A stretch of DNA of 64,000 nucleotides from Mesorhizobium sp. GbtcB19 (GCF_019091085.1 NZ_JAGXJY010000008.1:62001-126000), one strand, 5' to 3'. Positions 46,867 to 57,300 are shown, counted from the stretch's first letter. Numbers and translations: made by a program. Notes: generated by a model from the sequence alone, not told the origin.

Positions 46867-47343
46867 TCAGGCGGCGCGCAGCATCATGCAGGGCGCATTG
46901 GCCGCGACTGGATTTTTGCGGACATAAAACGAGAGCCCGCAACCGGCGCCCGCAACGGCAAGAACAGGCGCGGCCACCGGCACGAAGCCGTCATGGACAA
47001 TGCGCAAATGCGTGCCGCCGGAGGCGGTGCGGGCGAGCGTGAAGGTGACGATGCTGTTGAAGGCGGGAAACTCGTCCGCATCGCTTGCGCCGGGCCGCTC
47101 GCGCCAGGAATAGCGCAGCAGCTTGCCGGGCTCGGCCTCGATCACCTCGCATTCGATCGGCGCATCCGGTCCGGCAAAGTTGAAATGCCTGCCGGCTTCC
47201 GCCTTCATGTCGTTCGGCATCAGCCAGGCGGCGAGCAGCTCCGGCTCGGTCAGCGCCCGCCAGACCTTTTCCGGCGGATCGGGAAGGTCGCATTCGAAGC
47301 TGAGCGGCGCTTCGTTGGCCGTCGGTTTTCCGGTTGCTGTCAT
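46867..47343 (-). CDS. SRPBCC/AHSA1-family protein
   Basis: 158-residue START-like protein of the activator-of-Hsp90-ATPase type: [31 protein letters not shown] and [11 protein letters not shown] are the family pattern. Its N-terminus overlaps the ArsR regulator gene by four bases (ATGA), the common ArsR-SRPBCC pairing in which both respond to the same unknown stress or ligand. The last 40 residues (hydrophobic, then [14 protein letters not shown]) look unusual for the family. Confidence 0.82.
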   Translation of the reverse strand: MTATGKPTANEAPLSFECDLPDPPEKVWRALTEPELLAAWLMPNDMKAEAGRHFNFAGPDAPIECEVIEAEPGKLLRYSWRERPGASDADEFPAFNSIVTFTLARTASGGTHLRIVHDGFVPVAAPVLAVAGAGCGLSFYVRKNPVAANAPCMMLRAA

Positions 47344-47660
47344 TGGTCCATTCCCTTCAGAACCGTCTTCAACTTCTCGATGCGTTCCGGCCAGAAGGCG
47401 CGGTAACGTTCGACCCAGCCGAGCAGCGGATCGAGCCCTTGCGGGTCGGCGCGGTAATAGGCGTTGCGCCCCGAGCGCCGCTCGACCACCAGACCGGCGC
47501 CGCGCAGCACGGCGAGGTGCTGCGAGACCGCAGGCTGCGACACGCTCATGCCGGCGCGCAATTCGGTCACGGTCATCTCGCTGGCGGTCAGGCGCTCGTA
47601 AACGGCGCGTCGCGTCGGGTCGGCCAGGGCGCGGAAAATCTCAGCTTCGATCACGATCAA
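47340..47660 (-). CDS. ArsR-family transcriptional regulator
   Basis: 106-residue winged-helix repressor: EIFRALADPTRRAVYERL, the recognition helix SVSQPAVSQHLAVLRGAGLV and the wing ERRSGRNAYYRADPQG. No metal-binding ELCVC motif, so it is not a metal sensor of the ArsR/SmtB type. Start is TTG 47660 or GTG 47654; neither has a strong ribosome-binding site. It is translationally coupled to the SRPBCC gene and divergent from ssb. Confidence 0.85.
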   Translation of the reverse strand: MIVIEAEIFRALADPTRRAVYERLTASEMTVTELRAGMSVSQPAVSQHLAVLRGAGLVVERRSGRNAYYRADPQGLDPLLGWVERYRAFWPERIEKLKTVLKGMDQ

Positions 47661-47774
47661 AGCATAAGTCGATACTTATTGATTTGGCAAGCTTCTATTT
47701 GATCGCCATATCCAAACGCACGTTCAGGCGCGGCCTTTGCTGACATTCCTTGACAGAAAGGGCGGTTGTGACTA

Positions 47775-47789
47775 GAACGAAAAGAGAAC
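47775..47789. promoter_or_regulatory. SOS box (LexA site) upstream of ssb
   Basis: GAAC-N7-GAAC (47775-47778 and 47786-47789), the alphaproteobacterial LexA operator, about 100 bases upstream of ssb. Confidence 0.7.
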
Positions 47790-47890
47790 AAAAACCTTGT
47801 GGGAAAAGCCAGCCTTTGCAGGCATGGGCGGCCCTGAGGCTGTAAGGTGAGCGACTTAAAATTTGTTTCGGATGAGCGCGGAGAAGTACG

Positions 47891-48412
47891 ATGGCGGGTA
47901 GCGTCAACAAGGTCATTCTGGTCGGCAATCTCGGGGCGGACCCTGAAATCCGCCGCCTGAATTCCGGTGATCCGGTCGTCAACATCCGCATCGCCACGTC
48001 GGAAAGCTGGCGCGACAAGAACTCGGGCGAGCGCAAGGAAAAGACCGAGTGGCACAATGTCGTCATCTTCAATGACCAGCTCGCCAAGGTGGCGGAGCAA
48101 TATCTGAAGAAAGGCATGAAGGTCTATGTCGAGGGCCAGCTGCAGACCCGCAAATGGCAGGACCAGACCGGTGCCGACAGATACACGACGGAAGTCGTGC
48201 TGCAGAAATTCCGCGGCGAATTGCAGATGCTCGACGCGCGCGGCGAGGGCGGCGGCGGCCAGGTCGGCAATTATTCCGGCGGCGGCAGCAGCCGTGGCTC
48301 GGATTTCGGCCAGTCCGGCCCGAATGAAGGTTTCAGCCGTGGCGGCGGCGGTGGTTCCAGGGGCGGCGGCGGCGGCTCGTCGCGCGAACTGGACGACGAG
48401 ATCCCGTTCTGA
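47891..48412 (+). CDS. ssb: Single-stranded DNA-binding protein Ssb
   Basis: 173-residue Ssb. The OB-fold (residues 1-112) starts [19 protein letters not shown] and includes [18 protein letters not shown] and [17 protein letters not shown] Gly/Ser-rich linker follows, then the acidic tip DDEIPF that binds repair and replication partners. GCGGAGAAG precedes ATG 47891. An SOS box at 47775-47789 suggests LexA control, shared with uvrA, from which it is separated here by about 3 kb. Confidence 0.95.
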   Translation: MAGSVNKVILVGNLGADPEIRRLNSGDPVVNIRIATSESWRDKNSGERKEKTEWHNVVIFNDQLAKVAEQYLKKGMKVYVEGQLQTRKWQDQTGADRYTTEVVLQKFRGELQMLDARGEGGGGQVGNYSGGGSSRGSDFGQSGPNEGFSRGGGGGSRGGGGGSSRELDDEIPF

Positions 48413-48437
48413 GTTGATCGTTTAAGGGCAAGGCGCG

Positions 48438-48836
48438 ATGTCGCTCGGACCGCTTTTGTCGGCGCCTCCCCCCATTCCATGGCATGCCTTCGCGGCCTTA
48501 GCCGCTTTAGCCGTCGGCGGCGCCCAGCTGGCGCTGCCGAAAGGCACGATGCGTCACCGCGCGCTGGGCTATGCCTGGGTGGCGCTGATGCTGGTCATCG
48601 CCATATCGAGCTTCTGGATCCAGCAGATCCGGCTCGTCGGTCCGTTCAGCCCGATCCATCTCCTGTCGATCCTGGTGCTGGTCACCGTGCCTTTGGCGGC
48701 ATGGTATGCGCACACGCATAAGGTGGCGGCGCATCGCGGCGCCATGATAAAACTCTATCTGTTCGCGCTGATCGGCGCCGGCATTTTTACCCTGCTGCCC
48801 GGCCGGATCATGCATGCCGTCGTGTTCGGCCAGTAG
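48438..48836 (+). CDS. Four-helix membrane protein, DUF2306-like
   Basis: 132-residue protein with four predicted helices (about 15-33, 43-62, 70-88, 105-123) and the family pattern KGTMRHRALGYAWVALM plus AWYAHTHKVAAHRGAM. It is a predicted inner-membrane protein of unknown function. It follows ssb by 25 bases on the same strand and precedes the OsmC gene by 30 bases, so may be cotranscribed. Start ATG 48438. Confidence 0.75.
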   Translation: MSLGPLLSAPPPIPWHAFAALAALAVGGAQLALPKGTMRHRALGYAWVALMLVIAISSFWIQQIRLVGPFSPIHLLSILVLVTVPLAAWYAHTHKVAAHRGAMIKLYLFALIGAGIFTLLPGRIMHAVVFGQ

Positions 48837-48866
48837 GGCGGCGAAACCTCGTAAGGAAAGTCAAAC

Positions 48867-49328
<462 letters not shown>

Positions 49329-49335
49329 GTACTGG

Positions 49336-49965
49336 TCAAGCGGCCGTCAGCGCCCGGACGCCGTCGGCCACGAACTGTACGGCGAGCGCCGCGAGGATCA
49401 CGCCGAGCAATCGCGTCAGGATCGAGCGTCCCGTCTGGCCGAGGATGCGGTCGATGCGTTCCGACAGCACGAACACCAGATAGGTGATGACGAGGCAGAG
49501 GAAGATGATGCCGACCAGGGCTGCCTGAGCGGCAAAGCCTTCGAAATGTCCCGACAGCAGCACCGTCGCCGAGATCGCGCCCGGGCCGGCGATCAGCGGG
49601 ATCGCCAGCGGGAAGGCGGCGATGTTGTGGATCATGTCCTTGGTGATGGCGACGTCGCCGATCTTCTCCTTGCGGTCCTGGCGGCGCTCGAACACCATTT
49701 CGAAGGCGATGAAGAACAACAGGAAACCGCCGGCGACACGGAAGGCCGGCAGCGTGATGCCGAACACCGACAGGATCGAGGCGCCGGCAATCGCGAACAG
49801 CGCCATCACCAGGAAGCCGATCACCGAGGCGCGGACCGAGACCTGCTGGCGTTCCTCGCGGTTCATGCCGCGCGTGACGGCGAGGAAAAGCGGCGCCAGT
49901 CCCGGCGGGTCGATGGTCACCAGTATGGTGACGAAGGCGTTGAACAGGCTGTCGAAACTCGGCAT
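49336..49965 (-). CDS. MarC-family integral membrane protein
   Basis: 209-residue protein with six predicted helices and the MarC/UPF0056 pattern: TILVTIDPPGLAPLFLAVT at the N-terminus, FFIAFEMVFERRQ and FPLAIPLIAGPGAISATVLL. Once linked to multiple antibiotic resistance, the family's function is actually unknown. ATG 49965 is the clear start. Monocistronic, convergent with the OsmC gene. Confidence 0.88.
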   Translation of the reverse strand: MPSFDSLFNAFVTILVTIDPPGLAPLFLAVTRGMNREERQQVSVRASVIGFLVMALFAIAGASILSVFGITLPAFRVAGGFLLFFIAFEMVFERRQDRKEKIGDVAITKDMIHNIAAFPLAIPLIAGPGAISATVLLSGHFEGFAAQAALVGIIFLCLVITYLVFVLSERIDRILGQTGRSILTRLLGVILAALAVQFVADGVRALTAA

Positions 49966-50058
49966 CGCTGGTCCCCTCCCGCCGGGCCAAGCCCAGGCTC
50001 CGCAATTGGTAGAGCAAAGCCCGGGCGGTGGGAACAGGCGGGAAGGGAAATCAGCCGG

Positions 50059-50436
50059 CTATTCGGCCTTGCCGCAATAGGCTTCCAACCGATAGCCATC
50101 CGGGTCGATGACGAACGCGGCGTAGTAGCTGTCGCCATAGGCCGCGCGCAGTCCGGGCCGGCCGTTGTCCTTGCCGCCCTCACGCAATGCGGCGGCATGG
50201 AAGGCGTCGACACTGGCGCGCGTCGGTGCCGAGAAACAGAAGTGCAAGCCGGAGTCCGCGTCGGCCGGCACCGGCCGGCCAGCGTCGTTCACCCAAAGCT
50301 GGACGGCTTGAGCGCCGTAACCGAGGGAGCCGGGCGACTGGCTGAGGCAGGAATAGCCGAGCGGCTTCAGCGCCGCGTCGTAGAAGCGTTTCGAAGCGCC
50401 GGCGTCACGAACGCCGATCGAGACATGGTCGAGCAT
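50059..50436 (-). CDS. VOC family protein (glyoxalase/bleomycin-resistance fold)
   Basis: 125-residue vicinal-oxygen-chelate protein starting MLDHVSIGVRDAGASKRFYD. Metal-ligand positions are visible at His4 (LDHVS), the GLHFCFSAP strand and FVIDPDGYRLEAYCG. ATG 50436 is preceded by GGAGAAAACA, which supports it over ATG 50448. Thirty-two bases after the hypothetical gene at 50469-50999 on the same strand, and probably under the divergent AraC regulator. Enzyme or resistance role is not determinable. Confidence 0.82.
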   Translation of the reverse strand: MLDHVSIGVRDAGASKRFYDAALKPLGYSCLSQSPGSLGYGAQAVQLWVNDAGRPVPADADSGLHFCFSAPTRASVDAFHAAALREGGKDNGRPGLRAAYGDSYYAAFVIDPDGYRLEAYCGKAE

Positions 50437-50468
50437 TGTTTTCTCCATGATTGCAATTGGTTGGTCGA

Positions 50469-50999
50469 TCAGGCTGGAGTCGCGCGCCGGGCCAGGAACT
50501 CGACCTCCATGCGCCAGGTCGCGCCGCCGTCATGCGACCGCTCGCCGAGCCAGCGGAACGAATTCTCGGTGATGCGTGAAAAGCTCCAGCGTACCGACGC
50601 GCCGGTGCCGTCGGCGCCGACCTGGACGATCGTGTCGTCCTCGGCGCGGCCGAGTTGCCGGCTGTAATACTGGTTGCGCGGATCGCTCCAGAAGATGTGC
50701 CAGGCGTCTTCACGAGGATCGTAGACGCGCAATGTCGTGCCGTAGAAGGTCCATGGCCCGAGCGCCGGAGATGGACCGGCGTCGCGCGCGGGCAGGATCC
50801 AGACGTCCTGCACGGCCCTGCCTTCCAGAACCCAGCCGAAATGCACCTCGCCGCGCCCCGTGAGCCTGGTGCCATCTTCCAGAATGCGCGTGGCGTCGAA
50901 TGTCCAGGCGCCGATGAAGCGGCCATAGAGCTCCAGTTTTTCGGCGAGATCCGGATTGGGGCCTTCGCTGTGCAGGGCCTCGATGAAAGCATCGGTCAT
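50469..50999 (-). CDS. Hypothetical protein, DUF1579-like
   Basis: 176-residue soluble protein with the pattern ELYGRFIGAWTFDATRIL, GRGEVHFGWVLEGRAVQDVW and DDAWHIFWSDPRNQYY-like EDAWHIFWSDPRNQYY, resembling the lipocalin-like DUF1579 group that binds small hydrophobic ligands. No signal peptide. First gene of a two-gene unit with the VOC protein, divergent from an AraC regulator that starts 85 bases away. Confidence 0.7.
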   Translation of the reverse strand: MTDAFIEALHSEGPNPDLAEKLELYGRFIGAWTFDATRILEDGTRLTGRGEVHFGWVLEGRAVQDVWILPARDAGPSPALGPWTFYGTTLRVYDPREDAWHIFWSDPRNQYYSRQLGRAEDDTIVQVGADGTGASVRWSFSRITENSFRWLGERSHDGGATWRMEVEFLARRATPA

Positions 51000-51084
51000 T
51001 GCTGCTGCCTCTTTTGTCAGGAGAGGGCGAGGAATAGGGGCATGGCAGGGTTCTTGGCTTGGGAAAAATTGCTATCTTTTCGCC

Positions 51085-51900
51085 ATGACGACCGCACAGA
51101 AAACCCTGGCTTCCGGACATGGATGGCATGTGTCGGACGTGATCTGCACAGCCGCAGCCGGCGACAAGCCGTTCGAGGAAGAGCATCGCGGCTTCTGCGT
51201 TGCCGCCGTGACCAGAGGCACGTTCCGCTATCGCACCCGACAGGGCACGGCGATGCTGACGCCCGGCGCCATGCTGCTCGGCAATCCGGGCGCCTGCTAC
51301 GAATGCGGGCACGAGCACGGTGCCGGCGACCGCTGCCTCTCCTTCCATTTTTCACCGGCCTATCTGGAACGTGTGATGGCGGAACTGCCGGGCGCGAAGC
51401 GGCTCGGCTTCGCCGATCCGCGTTTGCCGCCCTTGCCGGCTCTGGCGCCGTTGCTGGCCGAGGCGGAGGCGGCGCGAGAAACGGGCGACGGCGGAGCGTT
51501 CGAGGAACTCGGCCTGCGCCTTGCCGGCGCGGTGGTAACGGCTGCGGCCGGGTCTTCCGGAGTTGCGGGGGCGCCCAGCCGCCGCGACCAGAAACGCGTT
51601 GCCGAGGCGGTGCGCCTGATCGAGCTCAACGGCGAGCGGCCGCTATCGCTGACCGAGCTTGCCGACGGCACGGCGACCAGCCCGTTTCATTTCCTGCGTA
51701 CATTCCGGCAGGTTGCCGGCATGACGCCCTACCAGTTCCTGCTAAGGACAAGGCTGCACCGAGCCGCGGTGCGGCTGCGCAGCTCGGACTCGGCGATCTC
51801 GACGATCGCCTTCGATGCCGGCTTCAACGACCTGTCGACCTTCAACCGCCGGTTCCGGCGCGAGATGGGCGAGGCGCCGGGCGCCTATCGCGCTCGCTGA
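51085..51900 (+). CDS. AraC-family transcriptional regulator
   Basis: 271-residue regulator. An N-terminal cupin-like sensor (residues about 10-95, with FRYRTRQGTAMLTPGAMLL) includes a Cys/His cluster (GACYECGHEHGAGDRC). The C-terminal AraC domain has two HTH motifs, LSLTELADGTATSPFHF and ISTIAFDAGFNDLSTFNR, with MTPYQFLLRTRL between. ATG 51085 gives the standard length. It is divergent from the hypothetical/VOC pair, which is its probable target. The Cys/His cluster could sense a metal or electrophile; that is inference. Confidence 0.85.
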   Translation: MTTAQKTLASGHGWHVSDVICTAAAGDKPFEEEHRGFCVAAVTRGTFRYRTRQGTAMLTPGAMLLGNPGACYECGHEHGAGDRCLSFHFSPAYLERVMAELPGAKRLGFADPRLPPLPALAPLLAEAEAARETGDGGAFEELGLRLAGAVVTAAAGSSGVAGAPSRRDQKRVAEAVRLIELNGERPLSLTELADGTATSPFHFLRTFRQVAGMTPYQFLLRTRLHRAAVRLRSSDSAISTIAFDAGFNDLSTFNRRFRREMGEAPGAYRAR

Positions 51901-51931
51901 TAGAAATCGCCGCTGCCTGTCGGATGCGTCG

Positions 51932-52555
51932 TCAATCGTCTGTCGGCCCGCACCATCCAGGCAGATAGTCCGCGTCCTTGCTCCTGGCGAGCGTCAGGGC
52001 ATCCTTCATCGCCTTGTCGAAGTTCTTCGCAACCGCGCTCCGATCGATGCGCCGGCGCAAAAAATCCGCCCAGATGAATTCGCTGAACGGCGTCGTGTCC
52101 TTGGCGTAGCCGCCCAACCGGCGCAGCTCGCCCGCCACGCTGCGGTACGGATCATCGACCAGCTCGCCGATGGTCTTTGGAATGGCCGAGTAATCGCGGC
52201 GCCGGCCGTTCTCGTCGAACGGGTGCATCCAGCCGCGATTGTCGAGCACGAAGAAAAACGCGTCCTTGTCGAGCGCGGACAGGTCTGCGATCACCGTCAC
52301 CAGCACGTCCTTGACGCCCTCCTCGAGCAGGGCGCGAGCGAGATGATGGTGATCGGTGACGTAGTTGCGATTCTTCGGACCCAATACCACCGGCACCATG
52401 TGCTTGCCGAGAAAGGCGCCGGTCTTCCTCTTGGCGTCTTGCGCCCGGATCATCTGGCGCTTCAACTCCACTTCCCGCATGCCGACCGTGATCTGGGTCG
52501 GTCTCAGTTCCTCGACGGGGATCGGGGTTACAATGGGTTCTCGGGGATCGATCAT
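51932..52555 (-). CDS. ParB-like protein (COG4318 type)
   Basis: 207-residue protein with a ParB/sulfiredoxin-like nuclease fold as in the putative ParB-like group: VEELRPTQITVGMREVELK, VPVVLGPKNRNYVTDHHHLARALLEEG and LDNRGWMHPFDENGRR. The DHHHLARAL motif is the conserved core. It lacks the helix-turn-helix of chromosome-partition ParB, so a role in segregation is unlikely. Its start overlaps the end of the SulP gene by four bases (ATGA). Confidence 0.8.
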   Translation of the reverse strand: MIDPREPIVTPIPVEELRPTQITVGMREVELKRQMIRAQDAKRKTGAFLGKHMVPVVLGPKNRNYVTDHHHLARALLEEGVKDVLVTVIADLSALDKDAFFFVLDNRGWMHPFDENGRRRDYSAIPKTIGELVDDPYRSVAGELRRLGGYAKDTTPFSEFIWADFLRRRIDRSAVAKNFDKAMKDALTLARSKDADYLPGWCGPTDD

Positions 52556-54291
52556 GGCACTCCATCCTGTTCTTTTTGCTGCGGTTTCCCCGGACCAAGT
52601 GATTTGATCGCCGCGTCGACGCTGTGGAATATCCGCTGCGTGCCGACGATGTCAGCGATGCCGAACCGCTTCAGCGCCGCCTGGGCGCGCAGCGATTCCA
52701 TGCGGGCGATAGCAAAGACCGCGCCTTTGTCGCGACAATGGCGGATAGTGTCGATCAGCGCCTGGGCGGCGGTATAGTCGATCTCGACGATGTTGCTGGC
52801 CTCCAGCACCACCAGCTTCACGTCCTCGCTCCTGGCGTCGATCAAGTCGGTGAGGCCACGTTTGAAACGGTCGGCGTTGACGAAGGAAAGCGGCGCCTGG
52901 AACGCCGCCACCAGCACGCCGGGATGCGGCGCGCCCGCGCTCGAATTGCTCGGCGGCCACCATACCGAGGTGCCCGGCACCTGCGCCAGTTCGATCGGCT
53001 CCGTGCGCGTCGAGCCCCAGATGCCATAGAGCAGCGACAAGCCGATGCCGATCGCGACGCCGGTTTCGATCGGCAGCACGACGATTGCGATCATGGTGAT
53101 CAGGATCAGCGCAAACTCGACCGGTGCCTGGCGCCAGACCTTGGCGAAGACTTGCCAGCGCAGGATATGCTGGGCCACGAACATCAGCACGCCGGCAAGC
53201 GCGGCCTGCGGCACGTTGGCAAGCAGGCTTCCCCCGAAAACGCTGAGCACCAACACGATGGCCGCCGCGATCAGGCCTGACAGCTGCGAGCGGCCGCCTG
53301 TCTGCGCGACGATGGCCGTGCGCGGCGGGCTGGCGTTGACCGCAAAGGCGCCGAACAGGCCGGCCACGATGCTGCCCGCGCCGACGCCGACGAAATCGCG
53401 GTTGACGTCGGGTGCTTCGCCGGCCTGCGATGCAAAAGAGCGGCTGGTGGCCGCCGTCTGCACCATGACGACGATGGCGATCAGCAGCGCGAGCGGGACA
53501 AGCGCCTGAGCGTCCTGGAAGTCGGCGGTCGGCATGCCGGGAGCCGGCAAGCCGTCGGGCAGGGCGCCGAGCACTTCGACGCCCCGGCTCTTCAAGTCGA
53601 AGGCGGTAACCGCAAGCGTCGCCAGAACCATGCCGATCAAGGCTGCCGGGATCCGGGCGCTGATATGCTCCGAGACGAAGACGATCGCGAACACGCCGAG
53701 CCCGAGCGCCAGGCTCCACGGATTGGTGAGGTGAAGGTTGGCGGCGATCTCGCCGACGCGCCGCACGGTCTCGCCGCTGTCCGGCGGCAGGCCGAGCAAG
53801 GAAGGCAATTGCGAGACGATGATGTGGACGGAAATGCCGGCGAGGAAGCCGGTGGTGACCGGCACCGACAGGAGATCGGCAATCCAGCCGAGACGCAAAA
53901 TACCGCTGAGCGCCACCAGCAGCCCCACCATCAGCGCCAGCATGGCCGCGAGCGCCAGATAGTGCGGCGAGCCGGAGGTGGCGATCAGCGCCAGGCCGCC
54001 GGCGAACAGTGGCGTGATGGTTGAATCCGCGCCGGCCGACAAATGGCGATTGGCGCCGAACAGCGCGAAGGCAACCGATCCGGCGACGAAGGCGAAGAAG
54101 CCGATCTCCGGCGCGAAGCCGCCGAGCCGCGCCGTCGCCATCTGCTCGGGAATGGCGATCGCGGCGAGCGTGATGCCGGCCGCCAGATCGCCGTTGAGGT
54201 CTTTCGTCGTCCAGCCGCTCAAGGCGCGCAGGGGCAACCAGGAGTTTCGGTTCGCCGCGACTGCCGTGCCCGCCTCAGGGTGACGATCCAT
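52552..54291 (-). CDS. SulP-family anion permease with STAS domain
   Basis: 579-residue inner-membrane transporter. The SulP pattern starts with GDLAAGITLAAIAIPEQMATARL and continues with HLSAGADSTITPLFAGG and ALFGAFAVNASPPRTA; about eleven to fourteen helices. The C-terminal STAS domain (about 450-565) includes VVLEASNIVEIDYTAAQALI. Substrate may be sulfate, bicarbonate or another anion. ATG 54291 is preferred; the 18-residue longer form is also open. Translationally coupled to the ParB-like gene. Confidence 0.87.
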   Translation of the reverse strand: MDRHPEAGTAVAANRNSWLPLRALSGWTTKDLNGDLAAGITLAAIAIPEQMATARLGGFAPEIGFFAFVAGSVAFALFGANRHLSAGADSTITPLFAGGLALIATSGSPHYLALAAMLALMVGLLVALSGILRLGWIADLLSVPVTTGFLAGISVHIIVSQLPSLLGLPPDSGETVRRVGEIAANLHLTNPWSLALGLGVFAIVFVSEHISARIPAALIGMVLATLAVTAFDLKSRGVEVLGALPDGLPAPGMPTADFQDAQALVPLALLIAIVVMVQTAATSRSFASQAGEAPDVNRDFVGVGAGSIVAGLFGAFAVNASPPRTAIVAQTGGRSQLSGLIAAAIVLVLSVFGGSLLANVPQAALAGVLMFVAQHILRWQVFAKVWRQAPVEFALILITMIAIVVLPIETGVAIGIGLSLLYGIWGSTRTEPIELAQVPGTSVWWPPSNSSAGAPHPGVLVAAFQAPLSFVNADRFKRGLTDLIDARSEDVKLVVLEASNIVEIDYTAAQALIDTIRHCRDKGAVFAIARMESLRAQAALKRFGIADIVGTQRIFHSVDAAIKSLGPGKPQQKEQDGVP

Positions 54292-54477
54292 TGCCGGCCT
54301 ATGCCCCTTCAACCGCGACTTCGGGGCGAAAAGCGCTGTGGCCATATCGTCGCAATCTGCGGTATCCTTTTGAAATTACCACGAAAATTGTCTCTGGAAA
54401 AGTCCGGCCAAGGTTGGAGTTTCGGCGAAGCTTCCTATATAAGCATGCAGTGATTCCCGACTGGATTGTGACCTGAT

Positions 54478-57264
54478 TTGACCGACCAGAAGACACCGCG
54501 CGGGCCGGATGGCGGCCCCACCGGCATCGAGCCGATTTCGATCATCGAGGAGATGCAGCGCTCCTATCTCGATTACGCCATGAGCGTGATCGTCAGCCGT
54601 GCACTGCCCGACGTGCGCGACGGCCTGAAGCCGGTGCACCGCCGCATCCTCTACGCCTCGCATGAAAGCGGCTACCATTGGAACCGCAAATATGTGAAGT
54701 CGGCCCGCCCCGTCGCCGACGTGATGGGTAAATACCATCCGCATGGCGACGCTTCGATCTACGACGCTTTGGTGCGCATGGCGCAGGACTGGTCGCTGCG
54801 CGTGCCGCTGATCGACGGTCAGGGCAATTTCGGCTCGATCGACGGCGATCCGCCGGCGGCGATGCGCTACACCGAGTCCAGGCTCACCAAGGTCGCGCAT
54901 GAACTCCTGGAGGACATCGACAAGGAAACCGTCGACTTCCAGGATACTTACGACGCTTCGGGCAGCGAGCCCAAGGTCTTGCCGGCGCGTTTCCCGAACC
55001 TTCTGGTCAACGGTTCGGGCGGCATCGCGGTCGGCATGGCCACCAACATCCCGCCGCACAATCTCAGCGAAGTCTGCAACGGCGCCATCGCCCTTATCGA
55101 CAACCCGGCGATCGATTTGACGGCGCTGATGGAGATCGTGCCCGGCCCGGATTTCCCGACCGGCGGCATCGTGCTTGGCCGTTCCGGCATCTACAACGCC
55201 TATTCGACCGGCCGCGGTTCGATCGTCATGCGCGGCCGCGTCGAAATCGAACAACGCGGCAATGACCGTGAATCGATCGTCGTCACCGAGATTCCGTATC
55301 AGGTGAACAAGGCCTCGATGATCGAGAAGATGGCCGAACTGGTGCGCGACAAGCGCATCGAGGGCATTTCCGACATTCGCGACGAGAGCGACCGCCAGGG
55401 CTACCGCGTCGTCGTCGAATTGAAGCGTGACGCCGTGGCCGAGGTCGTCCTCAACCAGCTCTACCGCTTCACGCCGCTGCAGACCTCGTTCGGCGCCAAT
55501 ATGGTGGCGCTCAATGGCGGCAAGCCGGAAGTGCTGACGCTGATCGACATGCTGAAGGCCTTTGTCGGCTTTCGTGAGGAGGTCGTCAGCCGCCGCACGA
55601 AATATCTGCTGCGCAAGGCTCGTGAGCGGGCACATGTGCTGGTCGGTCTGGCGATTGCCGTCGCCAACATAGACGAGGTGATCAAGCTCATCCGCACCGC
55701 GCCCGATCCGCAGACGGCGCGCGAGCAGTTGATGGAGCGGCGCTGGCCTTCGCACGACGTCGCGCCGCTGATCAAGCTGATCGACGATCCGCGCCATCGC
55801 ATCAACGAGGACGGCACCTACAATCTCTCCGAGGAGCAGGCTCGCGCCATCCTCGAACTGCGCCTGCAGCGCCTGACCGCGCTCGGCCGCGACGAGATCG
55901 CCGACGAGCTGAATCAGATCGGCGCCGAAATCGTTGATTTCCTTGATATTTTGTCGTCCCGCGCACGCATCCAGCAGATCGTCAAGGACGAACTGATCGC
56001 GGTCCGTGACGAGTTCGGCACACCGCGCCGCACCGAACTGACTGATGGCGGTTCGGATATGGAAGACGAGGACCTGATCCAGCGCGAGGATATGGTCGTC
56101 ACCGTCAGCCATTCCGGCTACATCAAGCGCGTGCCGCTGTCGCTCTACCGGGCGCAGCGTCGCGGCGGCAAGGGCCGCTCCGGCATGTCGACCAAGGAAG
56201 AGGATTTCGTCACCCGGCTGTTCGTGGCCAACACGCACACGCCGGTGCTGTTCTTCTCCTCGCGCGGCATCGTCTACAAGGAAAAGGTCTGGCGGCTGCC
56301 GATCGGCAACCCGCAATCGCGCGGCAAGGCGCTGATCAACATGCTGCCGCTGGAGCAGGGCGAGCGCATCACCACGATCATGCCGCTGCCCGAGGACGAG
56401 AGCAGTTGGGGCGAGCTCGACGTCATGTTCGCCACCACGCGCGGCACGGTGCGCCGCAACAAGCTCTCCGACTTCGTCCAGGTCAACCGCAACGGCAAGA
56501 TCGCCATGAAGCTGGAGGAAGAGGGCGACGAAATCCTCGGCGTCGAGACCTGCACCGACGATGACGATGTGCTTTTGACGGCAAATTCCGGCCAGTGCAT
56601 CCGTTTCAGGGTCTCCGACGTGCGCGTCTTCCAGAGCCGCAATTCCGTCGGCGTGCGCGGCATAAGCATGGCCGAGACGGACCGTATCATCTCGATGTCC
56701 ATCATCGAGAATGTCGATGCCTCACCCGCCGAGCGCGCCGCCTATCTGAAGCGCGCCGCAGCCGAGCGCCGCCTTGCCGCCGGCGCCAGCGGCGACGAGG
56801 AGGAGATCGCGCTCACCAATGAGGAGGTCGGCGAGGAAGCCGAACTTTCCGAGGAGCGCTACGAATTCCTCAAGGCGCATGAAAGGCTTGTGCTGACGGT
56901 GACCGAATATGGTTACGGCAAGCGCTCGTCGTCCTACGATTTCCGCCTGACGGGGCGCGGCGGCAAGGGTATCCGCGCCACCGACGTGTCGAAGACAGCT
57001 GAGATCGGCCGTCTGGTCGCGACGTTCCCGGTCGACAATGACGATCAGATCATGCTGGTTTCGGACGGCGGCACGGTCATCCGTGTGCCGGTCAACGGCA
57101 TACGTTTCGCCAGCCGCGCCACCAAGGGCGTGACGATCTTCAACACGGCCGAAGGCGAGAAGGTTGTCTCGGTCGAGCGGATTTCGGAGCCGCAGTCGGA
57201 CGAAGAGGCCGAAGATGTGCCTTCGAACGAGGCTGGCGCCGACGACACGGGCGATAGCGAATAA
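54478..57264 (+). CDS. gyrA: DNA gyrase subunit A
   Basis: 928-residue type IIA topoisomerase subunit that cuts and rejoins DNA to introduce negative supercoils with GyrB. Catalytic Tyr131 lies in AAMRYTE (E. coli Tyr122). The QRDR reads [17 protein letters not shown], so the position equivalent to E. coli Ser83 is Ala92 and Asp87 is conserved as Asp96. The C-terminal beta-pinwheel includes the GyrA box-like RRGGKGRSG (E. coli QRRGGKG). An acidic tail ([12 protein letters not shown]) ends it. Start is TTG 54478. A terminator-like hairpin follows. Confidence 0.95.
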   Translation: MTDQKTPRGPDGGPTGIEPISIIEEMQRSYLDYAMSVIVSRALPDVRDGLKPVHRRILYASHESGYHWNRKYVKSARPVADVMGKYHPHGDASIYDALVRMAQDWSLRVPLIDGQGNFGSIDGDPPAAMRYTESRLTKVAHELLEDIDKETVDFQDTYDASGSEPKVLPARFPNLLVNGSGGIAVGMATNIPPHNLSEVCNGAIALIDNPAIDLTALMEIVPGPDFPTGGIVLGRSGIYNAYSTGRGSIVMRGRVEIEQRGNDRESIVVTEIPYQVNKASMIEKMAELVRDKRIEGISDIRDESDRQGYRVVVELKRDAVAEVVLNQLYRFTPLQTSFGANMVALNGGKPEVLTLIDMLKAFVGFREEVVSRRTKYLLRKARERAHVLVGLAIAVANIDEVIKLIRTAPDPQTAREQLMERRWPSHDVAPLIKLIDDPRHRINEDGTYNLSEEQARAILELRLQRLTALGRDEIADELNQIGAEIVDFLDILSSRARIQQIVKDELIAVRDEFGTPRRTELTDGGSDMEDEDLIQREDMVVTVSHSGYIKRVPLSLYRAQRRGGKGRSGMSTKEEDFVTRLFVANTHTPVLFFSSRGIVYKEKVWRLPIGNPQSRGKALINMLPLEQGERITTIMPLPEDESSWGELDVMFATTRGTVRRNKLSDFVQVNRNGKIAMKLEEEGDEILGVETCTDDDDVLLTANSGQCIRFRVSDVRVFQSRNSVGVRGISMAETDRIISMSIIENVDASPAERAAYLKRAAAERRLAAGASGDEEEIALTNEEVGEEAELSEERYEFLKAHERLVLTVTEYGYGKRSSSYDFRLTGRGGKGIRATDVSKTAEIGRLVATFPVDNDDQIMLVSDGGTVIRVPVNGIRFASRATKGVTIFNTAEGEKVVSVERISEPQSDEEAEDVPSNEAGADDTGDSE

Positions 57265-57279
57265 GCTCGGCTCAGGCTT

Positions 57280-57300
57280 CACCGGCCCTCTGGGCCGGTG
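57280..57300 (+). terminator. Hairpin after gyrA (no T tract)
   Basis: Perfect 9-bp stem (57280-57288 with 57292-57300) and 3-base loop, 16 bases after the gyrA stop and before the stop of a small minus-strand gene. It lacks a T run, so termination by it alone is uncertain. Confidence 0.45.

Noticed and set aside
54376..56316. Open frame of about 646 codons antisense to gyrA
   Set aside because: GyrA is unambiguous on the other strand; the antisense product is repetitive in Arg/Asp/His and has no domain.
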